The position numbers were made by a program, and so were the translations under genes. Of a DNA stretch of 64,000 nt, positions 47,776 to 56,939 are shown in pieces; the stretch's first letter is position 1; each line of letters opens with the position of its first letter. The notes beneath the pieces are model-generated. The model worked only from the letters and a program-made list of their open reading frames with translations. It was not told where the DNA came from and made no database searches. Source of the DNA: Rhizobium sp. BT04 (lineage in GTDB: Bacteria; Pseudomonadota; Alphaproteobacteria; Rhizobiales; Rhizobiaceae); assembly GCF_030053135.1 (NCBI RefSeq), contig NZ_CP125652.1:2619001-2683000 (forward strand), given 5' to 3'.

Positions 47776-48711
47776 GTGAATGAACTGCTTGTAATCGCCG
47801 ATCCCGGCCTGATGGCGGAACGGGCCGCGTGGCTCGAAAATCTCGCGCGCGAGCGGCGTCTTTCCGAGCACACACTCGATGCCTATGAACGCGACACCCG
47901 CCAGTTCCTGACCTTTCTGACCGGCCATCTCGCCGGCCCGGCGACACTTGGCGATATCAGGGAATTGCGCCCCGCCGATTTCCGCGCCTTCCTCGCAGCG
48001 CGGCGCAAACAGGGGTCCGGCGCGCGCTCGCTCGGCCGCAATCTCGCCGGCCTTCGCTCGCTGCTGCGCCATCTCGAAAAGAAGGGCCTGGTCAATGCCG
48101 CCGGTGCTGCTGCGATCCGTTCGCCGAAGCAGCCGAAATCACTGCCCAAGCCGCTCTCGGACACCCAGGCGATCACCGTCGTCAGCGACGAAGCCCAGCT
48201 CCACGACGAACCCTGGATCGCCGCCCGCGATGCGGCTGTCATGACCCTGCTTTACGGTTGCGGCCTGCGCATCTCCGAGGCGCTGGACCTCGTTCCCGCC
48301 GACCTGCAGAAGGGCGCGACAACGCTGCGCATCACCGGCAAGGGCAACAAGACGCGGCTGGTACCGCTGCTCTCGGTGGTTTTCGACGCGGTCGAGAAAT
48401 ACCGCACGCTCTGCCCCCATCATCTCGAAAGCAGTGAGCCGCTGTTTCGCGGCGCCCGCGGCGGCAAGCTGCAGGCGGCGATCATCCAACGCGCCATGCA
48501 GAAGCTGCGCAGCGCCTTCGGCCTGCCGGAGACGGCGACGCCGCATGCGCTTCGCCACTCCTTCGCCACCCACCTGCTTGCCGGCGGCGGCGATCTGCGC
48601 ACCATCCAGGAACTGCTCGGCCATGCCAGCCTTTCGACAACGCAGGTCTATACCGGGGTGGATGCCTCGCGGCTGCTCGAAGTGTATGATCGGGCGCATC
48701 CGCGCGCCTAA
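47776..48711 (+). CDS. xerC: Tyrosine recombinase XerC
   Basis: 311 residues with a GTG start (NELLVIADPG after the initiator). The N-terminal SAM-like core-binding domain (about 15-100) and the catalytic domain are intact, with arginine in YGCGLRISEAL, lysine in GKGNKTR, HALRHSFATHLL, LGHASLSTTQVYTGV and the nucleophilic tyrosine therein. It resolves chromosome dimers at dif with XerD. Assigned XerC rather than XerD on overall look and its neighbourhood near priA, which I recall from other rhizobia; the alternative is possible. No phage or integron context. Confidence 0.88.
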   Translation: MNELLVIADPGLMAERAAWLENLARERRLSEHTLDAYERDTRQFLTFLTGHLAGPATLGDIRELRPADFRAFLAARRKQGSGARSLGRNLAGLRSLLRHLEKKGLVNAAGAAAIRSPKQPKSLPKPLSDTQAITVVSDEAQLHDEPWIAARDAAVMTLLYGCGLRISEALDLVPADLQKGATTLRITGKGNKTRLVPLLSVVFDAVEKYRTLCPHHLESSEPLFRGARGGKLQAAIIQRAMQKLRSAFGLPETATPHALRHSFATHLLAGGGDLRTIQELLGHASLSTTQVYTGVDASRLLEVYDRAHPRA

Positions 48712-48826
48712 TGCATGTCGCCCAAAAGTGCGCAGCGGTTTTGGGACAACGACATGCATAAACTATAGACCTAAAGCTTAAAGCGCATCGCATGCACCGG
48801 ATTGAATGTGATGCGCTTTAAGCTTT
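48711..48826. repeat. Composite palindromic intergenic mosaic after xerC
   Basis: Two adjacent palindromes. The first pairs ATGCATGTCG (48711-48720) with CGACATGCAT (48750-48759), with CCCAAAA/TTTTGGG inside. The second pairs AAAGCTTAAAGCGCATC (48773-48789) with GATGCGCTTTAAGCTTT (48810-48826), a 17-bp stem. The first begins at the xerC stop codon. They resemble other rhizobial mosaic repeats, though not the RIME1 sequence itself. They probably end the xerC mRNA. Confidence 0.75.
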
Positions 48827-48909
48827 CGTTAAGGCATTCTCTTAAAGGAATATCCGCAAGCCGGGCGTAGAGCATGAAGCCTATAGAGCATGTGATCGGA
48901 ACACCCATC

Positions 48910-49986
48910 ATGACGACATCAATCGGCCGCCGGACGTCTTACCTCGCAGTGCCGGCCAATCTGTTGCTCTGGCTGATTGCAGCCTTTCACATGCTGCTTC
49001 TTGCCGCGCTGTTTGTCGCCTTCCTGGCCGCCAGGCCGGCGGCGGCCGAAGACGCGGCCTGTACCGGCCGCAACCTGATAGTCGAGCTGCAGCAGAACGA
49101 TCCCGCCCGCTATGCCGAGGCGGTGAAGGAAGCCGACGCAACGCCGAACGGCAAGGGCATCTTCTGGAAAATCGAAAAGCCCGGACTTGCACCCTCGTGG
49201 CTGCTCGGCAGCATGCATGTCACCGATCCGCGTGTGCTGGCCCTGCCGCCGCGCGCCCAGGCCGCCCATGATGCGGCAAATACGATCATCATCGAATCCG
49301 ACGAGATCCTCGATGAGCGCAAAGCGACCGCGGCCTTGCTCGCAAAGCCTGAATTGACGATGTTCACCGACGGTACGACGATCGACAAGCTGCTTTCTCC
49401 CGAGGACTACAAGCGCCTCGAAGCCGGCTTGAAGCAGCGTGGCATCCCGCTCGGTGCCGTCTCCCGCATGCGGCCGTGGATGATCTCGAGCGCCGTCGCC
49501 CTGCCGGCCTGCGAAATCGCCCGCAAGGCAAAAGGCGTGCAGTTCCTCGACCAGAAGATCGCCACCGACGCCGCTGCTCAGGGCAAACAGGTCAAGGGGC
49601 TGGAAACGCTCGTCGAACAGATCCAGGCCATGGCCGACCTGCCGATCGAATTCCATCTGAAATCGCTGATCGAGACGCTGGAGCTCGGCGACAAGATGAG
49701 CGATGTGGTGGAGACGATGACCGACCTCTATCTCTCCGGCGACATCGGCATGACCATGCCGATGCTGAAGACCGTGACGCCGGAGAATAAGGACGAAAGC
49801 AACGACTACGCCGCCTTCGAACAGCGCGTCATCCTCGACCGCAACAAGGTCATGGCCGAGCGCGCCGCCCCCATTCTCGACGGCGGCAATGTCTTCATGG
49901 CCGTCGGCGCCCTGCACCTGCCAGGCAAGGACGGCGTCATCGAACTGCTGCGCCAGCAGGGCTTTACCGTTACCGCGGTAAACTAA
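48910..49986 (+). CDS. TraB/GumN-family protein, exported or membrane-anchored
   Basis: 358 residues from MTTSIGRRTSYLAVPANLLL. A hydrophobic segment (about 18-46) ending ARPAAAED may be a signal peptide or anchor. The TraB/GumN domain shows SWLLGSMHVTDPR near the N-terminus and VGALHLPGKDGVIELLRQQG at the C-terminus, the two conserved histidine motifs of this Tiki-like superfamily of possible metalloproteases. In bacteria the role is uncharacterised. An ATG at 48874 gives 12 more residues. Confidence 0.85.
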   Translation: MTTSIGRRTSYLAVPANLLLWLIAAFHMLLLAALFVAFLAARPAAAEDAACTGRNLIVELQQNDPARYAEAVKEADATPNGKGIFWKIEKPGLAPSWLLGSMHVTDPRVLALPPRAQAAHDAANTIIIESDEILDERKATAALLAKPELTMFTDGTTIDKLLSPEDYKRLEAGLKQRGIPLGAVSRMRPWMISSAVALPACEIARKAKGVQFLDQKIATDAAAQGKQVKGLETLVEQIQAMADLPIEFHLKSLIETLELGDKMSDVVETMTDLYLSGDIGMTMPMLKTVTPENKDESNDYAAFEQRVILDRNKVMAERAAPILDGGNVFMAVGALHLPGKDGVIELLRQQGFTVTAVN

Positions 49987-50006
49987 AGACTGACAGCACC
50001 TTTGAA

Positions 50007-50681
50007 GTGAACTTTGATTCCGAAAACCAATTGCTTTCGCCGGAGATGGAAACCATTAATCAGGCCGGCTCTTTATCGTCACCGCGGAAGCACAAATTGA
50101 AAATTATCAGCCATTTGCGAATGGTCGCAATTCTGGCCGCTTGCAGTATCTCATGCATCGCCACCGCCACTGAGGACCATCGCTTGCCGGCGGGGACGTA
50201 TTGCGGACAGCTCCTGTCGGGCGGCGTCATGACAGAGGCGGAGACGACCTTCGTTTCAAGTGTCACAGACAGCAAGATAACGGGAAGCTACGTGTTCTTC
50301 GATAAAGGGCAAGCCGTCACGGGCTCCCTGTTCGAGCCGAACGACGACGATGACGGGAATGATTTGACTCGCAAACTCGTCTGGCAAGACAGGTATGGCC
50401 ACGGGAATCTGGTTATAATCTTCACATCGGATTTCTCGGCATTCCAAGGAAACTGGGGTGACGGTGGGAAGGCGTCTTTTCCATGGAACGGGAAGCGTTG
50501 TGAACCAACGATAGCCAAGTCGAACTCCCGATTATTGCCGCCTGATCGATCAGTTGCAGCAAGTGAACCCAGCCCGCCGGCGATCACCCGAGCGTCATGC
50601 GGCGCAGCACATTGCTTTTCCAATAGAACTGATGAACAAGGGCGCCGGCGACATGCGCCGCGATCAGCGCCCAGAGAATGA
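50007..50681 (+). CDS. Putative secreted protein of unknown function
   Basis: Up to 224 residues from a GTG; in-frame ATGs at 50046 (METINQAGSL) and 50121 (MVAILAACSISCIATA) are plausible starts, the last giving 187 residues and a signal peptide cleaved near ATATED. The central region (about 60-170) has TYCGQLLSGGVMTEAETTFV, an acidic NDDDDGND stretch and GNWGDGGKASFPWNGKRCE, with the look of a small beta-rich extracellular domain with a disulfide. The base composition is lower in GC than the neighbours. The 3' end overlaps the convergent cytochrome gene by about 98 bp, which is unusual; the real stop may be a frameshift earlier. Not recognised. Confidence 0.5.
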   Translation: MNFDSENQLLSPEMETINQAGSLSSPRKHKLKIISHLRMVAILAACSISCIATATEDHRLPAGTYCGQLLSGGVMTEAETTFVSSVTDSKITGSYVFFDKGQAVTGSLFEPNDDDDGNDLTRKLVWQDRYGHGNLVIIFTSDFSAFQGNWGDGGKASFPWNGKRCEPTIAKSNSRLLPPDRSVAASEPSPPAITRASCGAAHCFSNRTDEQGRRRHAPRSAPRE

Positions 50682-51084
50682 TCTTCAGGATATCCGCGTG
50701 GAACGAACCGGCGGGATCGATACCGAAATAGTAGGCGGCGATGCCGGAAAGCGGCATCGCGAAGATCAGGATGTAGAGGCCGGCATGGGCAAGCCTCGCT
50801 GCAAGACGGAAGATCGCCGGCTCCTGTGCGACCTCGTCTGGAACGCCCTTGGTAAAACGCAGCCCGAGCCTGAGGACGGCAAGCAGCAGGATGGCGATGC
50901 CGACATAGGCATGGATATTCGCCGACGAAATCTGCTCTGGCGTCGGTACCTGGCCTCTGCGCATCAGCCGACGCCAGATATTCATACCGTCGGGAAACAG
51001 CAGGTTGAAGAAGATCAGCAGCGCCACCGCCCAGTGAAGAAAACGCTGGCTCAGGCTGTAACTTATGATGGACGGCTGCTGCAT
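50584..51084 (-). CDS. Cytochrome b561 family protein
   Basis: 166 residues starting MQQPSIISYSLSQRFLHWAV. Four membrane segments with heme-ligand histidines in RFLHW, ANIHAY, LAHAGLY and VAGALVHQFYW. Such proteins pass electrons from ubiquinol in the inner membrane, including superoxide-to-ubiquinone electron transfer in the CybB type. Single gene between lpd's terminator and the convergent secreted orphan. Confidence 0.9.
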   Translation of the reverse strand: MQQPSIISYSLSQRFLHWAVALLIFFNLLFPDGMNIWRRLMRRGQVPTPEQISSANIHAYVGIAILLLAVLRLGLRFTKGVPDEVAQEPAIFRLAARLAHAGLYILIFAMPLSGIAAYYFGIDPAGSFHADILKIILWALIAAHVAGALVHQFYWKSNVLRRMTLG

Positions 51085-51130
51085 TTTCTGGACCTTCGCG
51101 GATGCTGAATTCTACGATACGCAACAACTA

Positions 51131-51152
51131 AAACAGCCGCCTGCCTTCCGGC
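51131..51152 (-). terminator. Rho-independent terminator after lpd
   Basis: ACAGCCGC and GCGGCTGT form an 8-bp stem continued by TGCC/GGCA around TTCC, followed on the minus strand by TTTT. It lies 35 bp beyond the lpd stop and ends the TCA-cycle block. Confidence 0.8.
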
Positions 51153-51186
51153 AAGCGGCTGTATGCTTTGTTACGAATATGTAAGA

Positions 51187-52593
51187 TTACATATGGATCG
51201 GCTTGAAGAAGGTCGCGAGCGCGGCCTCTTTCACCGCTTCCGACATTGTTGGATGCGCGTGGCAGGTACGGCCGAGATCTTCCGACGAACCGCCGAACTC
51301 CATCAGTACGGCGATCTCGTGAATCATCTCGCCGGCGCCGAAGCCGACGATGTGGCCGCCGAGCACCCGGTCGGTTTCCTTGTCGGCAAGGATCTTGACG
51401 AAGCCGTCGGTCGCCAACATCGCGCGGGCTCGGCCGTTCGCGGTGAAGGGGAACTTGCCGACCTTGTAGGCGACGCCTGCCGCCTTCAGCTCTTCCTCGG
51501 TCTTGCCGACCGAAGCGATTTCCGGCTGGGTGTAAACGACGCTCGGAATGACCTCGTAGTTCACATGGCCGTGCTGACCGGCGAGGATTTCGGCAAGCGC
51601 CACGCCCTCGTCTTCCGCCTTGTGCGCCAGCATCGGACCCTTGACCACGTCACCGATCGCATAGATGCCGTCGACATTAGTCTTGAAGTGACCGTCGATC
51701 TCGACGCGGCCGCGATTGTCGAGCGCCACGCCGGCCTCTTCCAGACCGAGACCCGCTGTATAGGGTTTGCGGCCGGTGGCGATCAGCACGACTTCGGCGT
51801 CGAGCGTCACCTTGTCGCCGCCCTTGACCGGCTCGAACGTGACCTTGGCGCCCTTGTCGCCCTTTTCGACGCCGGTCACCTTGGCGCTGAGATTGAAATC
51901 GATGCCCTGCTTGGCGAGCATGCGCTGGAACTGCTTGGATACTTCGCCGTCCATGCCGCCGAGGATGGTGTCGAGATATTCGACGACAGTGACCTTGGCG
52001 CCGAGGCGCGACCAGACCGAGCCGAGCTCGAGGCCGATGACGCCGCCGCCGACGACGATCAGCGTTTCCGGCACTTTCTCCAGCGCGATGCCGCCGGTGG
52101 ACGAGATGATGGTCTTTTCATCGATCTCGACCTGGACGCCGGGAATGCCGGCGACGTCGGAGCCGGTGGCGATGACGATGCTCTTGCCTTCGATCTCCTG
52201 GACCGTGCCGTCTTCGGCGGTGACGGAAACCTTGCCGGCCGAGACGATCTTGCCGGTGCCCTTGATGGCATCGATCTTGTTCTTCTTGAAGAGGAAGGCG
52301 ACGCCGTCGACATTCGCCTTCACCGTCGCATCCTTATGCGCCATCATATTGCCGAGGTTAAGCGTCGGCGCCGGGACGTCGATCCCGAGCGCGCTCATGC
52401 CGTGGCCGGCCTGATGGAACATTTCGGAGGCATGCAGCAGCGCCTTCGACGGAATGCAGCCGACATTCAGGCAGGTGCCGCCATAGGTCGCCCGCTTTTC
52501 GATGACGGCCACCTTAAGGCCGAGTTGGGCAGCCTTGACGGCGCAGACATAGCCGCCCGGGCCGGTTCCGATAATGATCACATCGTAGGACAT
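51187..52593 (-). CDS. lpdA: Dihydrolipoyl dehydrogenase (E3)
   Basis: 468 residues from MSYDVIIIGTGPGGYVCAVK. FAD-binding GTGPGGY, the redox-active disulfide GGTCLNVGCIPSK (residues about 41-53), the NAD-binding GGGVIGLELGSVWSRLG and the C-terminal HAHPTMSEAVKEA base motif are intact. It reoxidises the lipoyl group of SucB, giving NADH, and is the third component of the 2-oxoglutarate dehydrogenase complex. It lies downstream of sucB, separated by four other genes (DUF4241, secreted protein, SDR, LysE exporter). Confidence 0.97.
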   Translation of the reverse strand: MSYDVIIIGTGPGGYVCAVKAAQLGLKVAVIEKRATYGGTCLNVGCIPSKALLHASEMFHQAGHGMSALGIDVPAPTLNLGNMMAHKDATVKANVDGVAFLFKKNKIDAIKGTGKIVSAGKVSVTAEDGTVQEIEGKSIVIATGSDVAGIPGVQVEIDEKTIISSTGGIALEKVPETLIVVGGGVIGLELGSVWSRLGAKVTVVEYLDTILGGMDGEVSKQFQRMLAKQGIDFNLSAKVTGVEKGDKGAKVTFEPVKGGDKVTLDAEVVLIATGRKPYTAGLGLEEAGVALDNRGRVEIDGHFKTNVDGIYAIGDVVKGPMLAHKAEDEGVALAEILAGQHGHVNYEVIPSVVYTQPEIASVGKTEEELKAAGVAYKVGKFPFTANGRARAMLATDGFVKILADKETDRVLGGHIVGFGAGEMIHEIAVLMEFGGSSEDLGRTCHAHPTMSEAVKEAALATFFKPIHM

Positions 52594-52619
52594 TGCTTCT
52601 TTCCCTTTGGATTTTTCGT

Positions 52620-53258
52620 TTAATCGGCCGCGCGCGACAATGCGAGGCGGAAGCCGAAGCCGACGAGCGCCGCTCCGGTGACGCGGTTGAACCATTTGCC
52701 GCTGGCGATGAAGCGGTCACGGATCGTCTTGACCGTGAAGAAATAGGAGACGCCGGCAAACCAGGCGACCAGCGCCGTCGCCATGCCGATGCCGTAGGAA
52801 AACTGGATCAGCGCCGGCGTATCGTGATGCACGAGCGTCGAAAACAGCGACAGGAAGAACAGCACCGGCTTCGGGTTCAGCGCATTGGTGATGAAGCCCA
52901 TGCCGAGGCACTTCAGCATCGAGACCGGCTCGCGGTCTTCGGCCGTCACCTCGATATCCCTCACCTTGAAGCCAGGCTCGCGGAACGACTTGATGCCGAG
53001 ATAGACGAGATAGGTGACACCAGCCCATTTGATCATCGCAAACAGCATCAGCGATTTCGACACGATGAGACCGAGGCCGAGGATCGTGTAGCTGATGTGG
53101 AAGAGCAGCGAGAAGCCCATGCCGAGCCCGGTCATGACAGCGGCGCGGCGTCCATGCACGATGCTCTGACGCAGGATGACGGCGAAATCGGCGCCCGGCA
53201 CGACGATGAAGATCGAGAAGACGGCCATCAGGCCAAGGAATTCGAGAATATACTGCAT
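52620..53258 (-). CDS. LysE/RhtB-family amino-acid exporter
   Basis: 212 residues starting MQYILEFLGLMAVFSIFIVV. Six hydrophobic segments and the family motif VPGADFAVILRQSIVHGRRA near residue 20, with GMGFITNALNPKPVLFFLSL in the middle. It exports an amino acid or homoserine-like compound. It is encoded 26 bp upstream of lpd in the TCA-cycle block. Substrate unknown; the ATP- or proton-coupled export role is family knowledge. Confidence 0.88.
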   Translation of the reverse strand: MQYILEFLGLMAVFSIFIVVPGADFAVILRQSIVHGRRAAVMTGLGMGFSLLFHISYTILGLGLIVSKSLMLFAMIKWAGVTYLVYLGIKSFREPGFKVRDIEVTAEDREPVSMLKCLGMGFITNALNPKPVLFFLSLFSTLVHHDTPALIQFSYGIGMATALVAWFAGVSYFFTVKTIRDRFIASGKWFNRVTGAALVGFGFRLALSRAAD

Positions 53259-53278
53259 GCTGTTTTTGCCCCGTCGCT

Positions 53279-54031
53279 CTAGCGGCCGCCGCTCACATTG
53301 AGGATCGCGCCGGTTATATAGGAAGCCGAAGGTGACAGAAGATAGAGGATCGCATCCGCCACCTCATCGGGCGTACCCGCGCGCTGCATCGGGACCGACG
53401 GCGCCATCTCGCGCGCCCGGTCGGGCAAGCCGCCGGAAGCATGGAGGTCGGTTTCGATGATGCCTGGCCTTATGGCATTCACGCGGATGCCTTCGGCTGC
53501 AACCTCGCGCGCCAGCCCGACGGTGAACGTGTCGATCGCCGCCTTCGAGGCGGCATAATCGACATACTGCGTCGCCGAACCGAGGATCGCCGCCATCGAC
53601 GAGACGTTGACGATCGCGCCTCCCTCGCCACCGTGCCGGCTCGACATGCGGCGTATCGCCTCTGCGGCGCAGAGCATGGAGCCGGTCACATTGATGCGCA
53701 GCATGCGCTCGATCCGCTCCGCCGACATCTCGTCGACCCGCTGCGGATAGTCGACGACGCCGGCATTGTTGACGAGCCCGTCGAGCCGGCCGAAATGCCG
53801 GTCGACGGCCGCAAACATCGAGACGATATCTGCAGCCTTGCCGACATCGCCCTCAATCGCCACGGCCTCGCCGCCGCCTTTTGCAATCGCCGCAACGACG
53901 GCATCCGCGGCCTTGCGGTTGGAGGCGTAATTCACCGCGACACGCCAGCCCTGGCGCGCGGCGAGGCGCGAGACCGCAGCGCCGATGCCTCGGCTTCCGC
54001 CGGTCACGAGAACAACAGGTGCATCGCTCAT
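53279..54031 (-). CDS. SDR-family oxidoreductase
   Basis: 250 residues from MSDAPVVLVTGGSRGIGAAV. Typical SDR: TGGSRGIG cofactor loop, NNAG at about 90, catalytic YAASKAA (about 155), and the C-terminal SPSASYITGAILNVSGGR. It is most like glucose/3-oxoacyl dehydrogenases of the YgfF type. Its ATG overlaps the upstream secreted gene stop by 4 bp (ATGA), so it belongs to a coupled cassette. Substrate unknown. Confidence 0.86.
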   Translation of the reverse strand: MSDAPVVLVTGGSRGIGAAVSRLAARQGWRVAVNYASNRKAADAVVAAIAKGGGEAVAIEGDVGKAADIVSMFAAVDRHFGRLDGLVNNAGVVDYPQRVDEMSAERIERMLRINVTGSMLCAAEAIRRMSSRHGGEGGAIVNVSSMAAILGSATQYVDYAASKAAIDTFTVGLAREVAAEGIRVNAIRPGIIETDLHASGGLPDRAREMAPSVPMQRAGTPDEVADAILYLLSPSASYITGAILNVSGGR

Positions 54032-54555
54032 GTCGCACACTCCTTGAAAACAAGCACGTCCCAAGGCGCCACGGAAGCCTTGCCCTCGCCCCAGGCGCTG
54101 GATTCGCGAATGGCAGGACCAAGGCCGGGAAGCACGAGCTTTTCAGCCGCCGCAGCGCCTTCCGGCTGCAGATTGTCCAGCTCACCCTCGGCATCCATGC
54201 CGTAGACGGCGCCCTGCCAGACCGTGCAGGCATTGAGATCGGCGCCGGTGGCGTCGCCCTCGGGGCAATTGAACATCAGGATGCCGATGGCACGCACCGG
54301 ATCTTCCGATGGCATGACATAACCTTCCATCACGACTGCCGTCCTGAGCGCGCGGACCTTGAACTGGTTGCTGGCGGCGGATGGAGAATTCAACGGTGCA
54401 AATCGCAATTCATAGGCACCGTCGCGATCGACATAGACGGCCCGTTCCTGCTTGCAGGCGGCGGCGAAGGCGGTCACAGGAACGCCGAAAAATGCGGCCG
54501 CCGCGATTGCAGCCACACCCTTCCGCCCCATCGTGATACCGATCCCACCGCTCAT
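54028..54555 (-). CDS. Small secreted protein in a coupled cassette with DUF4241
   Basis: 175 residues. A signal peptide (GVAAIAAAAFFGVPVTAFAA) precedes a domain with cysteines in AACKQERAVY, MFNCPEGD, LNACTVWQGA and FKECAT, suggesting two disulfides. Its start and stop both overlap neighbouring genes by 4 bp. I do not recognise the family. Its cassette position suggests a periplasmic partner of the DUF4241 protein, which is inference. Confidence 0.75.
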   Translation of the reverse strand: MSGGIGITMGRKGVAAIAAAAFFGVPVTAFAAACKQERAVYVDRDGAYELRFAPLNSPSAASNQFKVRALRTAVVMEGYVMPSEDPVRAIGILMFNCPEGDATGADLNACTVWQGAVYGMDAEGELDNLQPEGAAAAEKLVLPGLGPAIRESSAWGEGKASVAPWDVLVFKECAT

Positions 54556-55301
54556 TGCAGCTTCGGCTCCCTTCGTCCGTCGGCATTCGCGATCACGCTG
54601 AAATCCGTCAGCAGCACCAGCGCGCGGCCGTCCTTGTCGAGCCCCCAGAAAACCGGATAGAAACCGTCACCCCAGCCGCTCCAGAACACCGCGACATTGC
54701 CCTTTTTGCCGGCGACCGGCCGGTGCAGTGCATAGGTGCCCTTGTTGGCATCGAGATCCGAGGCCAGCACATCGTCGTAGTAATTGATGTCGGCGTCAGG
54801 CTTCTGCGCCTGCAGCTGCGCTTCGCGTTCACCGATCAGAGGAAGCGTCTCCGCATCCATGTAGCAACCGAGACCTGCATCGACCGGATAGCCGAAAATC
54901 TCGCCGTCCTTCAGCGTCGCCGGATCCTGCCCGGGCAGGACCGCAAGCTCCCAATGATCCGGCTTGCCCTCGGCAAACCGCATGCTGGCGACCGCGATGC
55001 GCCCGAAGGCCTGGTAGAGCGTCACCGGATATTCGCCCGGCGCAACCGTCCTGGCGAGCGGCGGACGATCGGGCTGCGCGAGCGGGTCGGCCGCGACGAT
55101 GCGTCCGGAGGTCAGCTCGACATTCCCCATATGGATCACGCCGATCGACCGTCCGGAAAGTTCGGCGTCGCTGAGTGCCGCCAGCTCGAAATTGCTGCTT
55201 GCCTTGCCAACGTCCCAGCCGGCCGCCGACGCAGAGACCGGGACATGCGCGGCGGCAGCGCAAAGAAGAAGGCGCGCCGCTCGCATGATCCGGTTCCGCA
55301 T
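54552..55301 (-). CDS. Secreted DUF4241 protein
   Basis: 249 residues with a signal peptide (ARLLLCAAAAHVPVSASA). The DUF4241 hallmarks are GRIVAADPLAQPDRPP, APGEYPVTLYQAF, and near the C-terminus WSGWGDGFYPVFWGLDKDGR followed by LLTDFSV. The family's function is not established. It lies 12 bp after sucB and overlaps the next gene by 4 bp (ATGA). Exported forms are less familiar to me than cytoplasmic ones. Confidence 0.85.
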   Translation of the reverse strand: MRNRIMRAARLLLCAAAAHVPVSASAAGWDVGKASSNFELAALSDAELSGRSIGVIHMGNVELTSGRIVAADPLAQPDRPPLARTVAPGEYPVTLYQAFGRIAVASMRFAEGKPDHWELAVLPGQDPATLKDGEIFGYPVDAGLGCYMDAETLPLIGEREAQLQAQKPDADINYYDDVLASDLDANKGTYALHRPVAGKKGNVAVFWSGWGDGFYPVFWGLDKDGRALVLLTDFSVIANADGRREPKLQ

Positions 55302-55313
55302 CGAAAACGCTCC

Positions 55314-56576
<1,263 letters not shown>

Positions 56577-56615
56577 TGTTCAGATCCTGATTTCGTGTGT
56601 TTTCGTTTATGCGTT

Positions 56616-56924
56616 TCAGACGGCGGGCGGCCGCAAAATGATCGAGGGCATCGGCAGAATTTCGAAACGGAAACCGAAACCGGAAGCGATGATCGGATCG
56701 CCGTCGGCAATAAGCTGTGCCGCCGGCTGATCCTCGACTTCGACGATCGCCATGCCCCAGGCGCCTTCACCCTCGAAGACGGGACCGACTATAACAGCCG
56801 ATCCCGCAAGGGCGTGCCGATGCCAGTATTCGACATGGCGTTTCATCGCCGCCATTTCCTCCCCGGTCCCGTCATGCGGGAAAGTGGGGCGCGGCGGCAG
56901 CAGTCTCAGAAAGAAATAAGCCAT
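56616..56924 (-). CDS. YciI-like protein between sucA and sucB
   Basis: 102 residues starting MAYFFLRLLPPRPTFPHDGT. The YciI fold is suggested by the HVEYWHRHALAGSAVIVGPV block with its conserved histidine and by the GEGAWGMAIVEVEDQPAAQLIADGDP core. YciI-domain proteins are small, possibly catalytic, and their role here is unknown. It sits 15 bp after sucA and 39 bp before sucB, so it is made with the 2-oxoglutarate dehydrogenase. Confidence 0.82.
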   Translation of the reverse strand: MAYFFLRLLPPRPTFPHDGTGEEMAAMKRHVEYWHRHALAGSAVIVGPVFEGEGAWGMAIVEVEDQPAAQLIADGDPIIASGFGFRFEILPMPSIILRPPAV

Positions 56925-56939
56925 TGCGCCCCCCTTGTT

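Noticed and set aside
47776..48826. xerC plus flanking inverted repeats considered as a mobile element or integron
   Set aside because: The recombinase is a chromosomal XerC type, and the repeats are rhizobial intergenic palindromes, not integration sites; no cargo or attachment repeats were seen.
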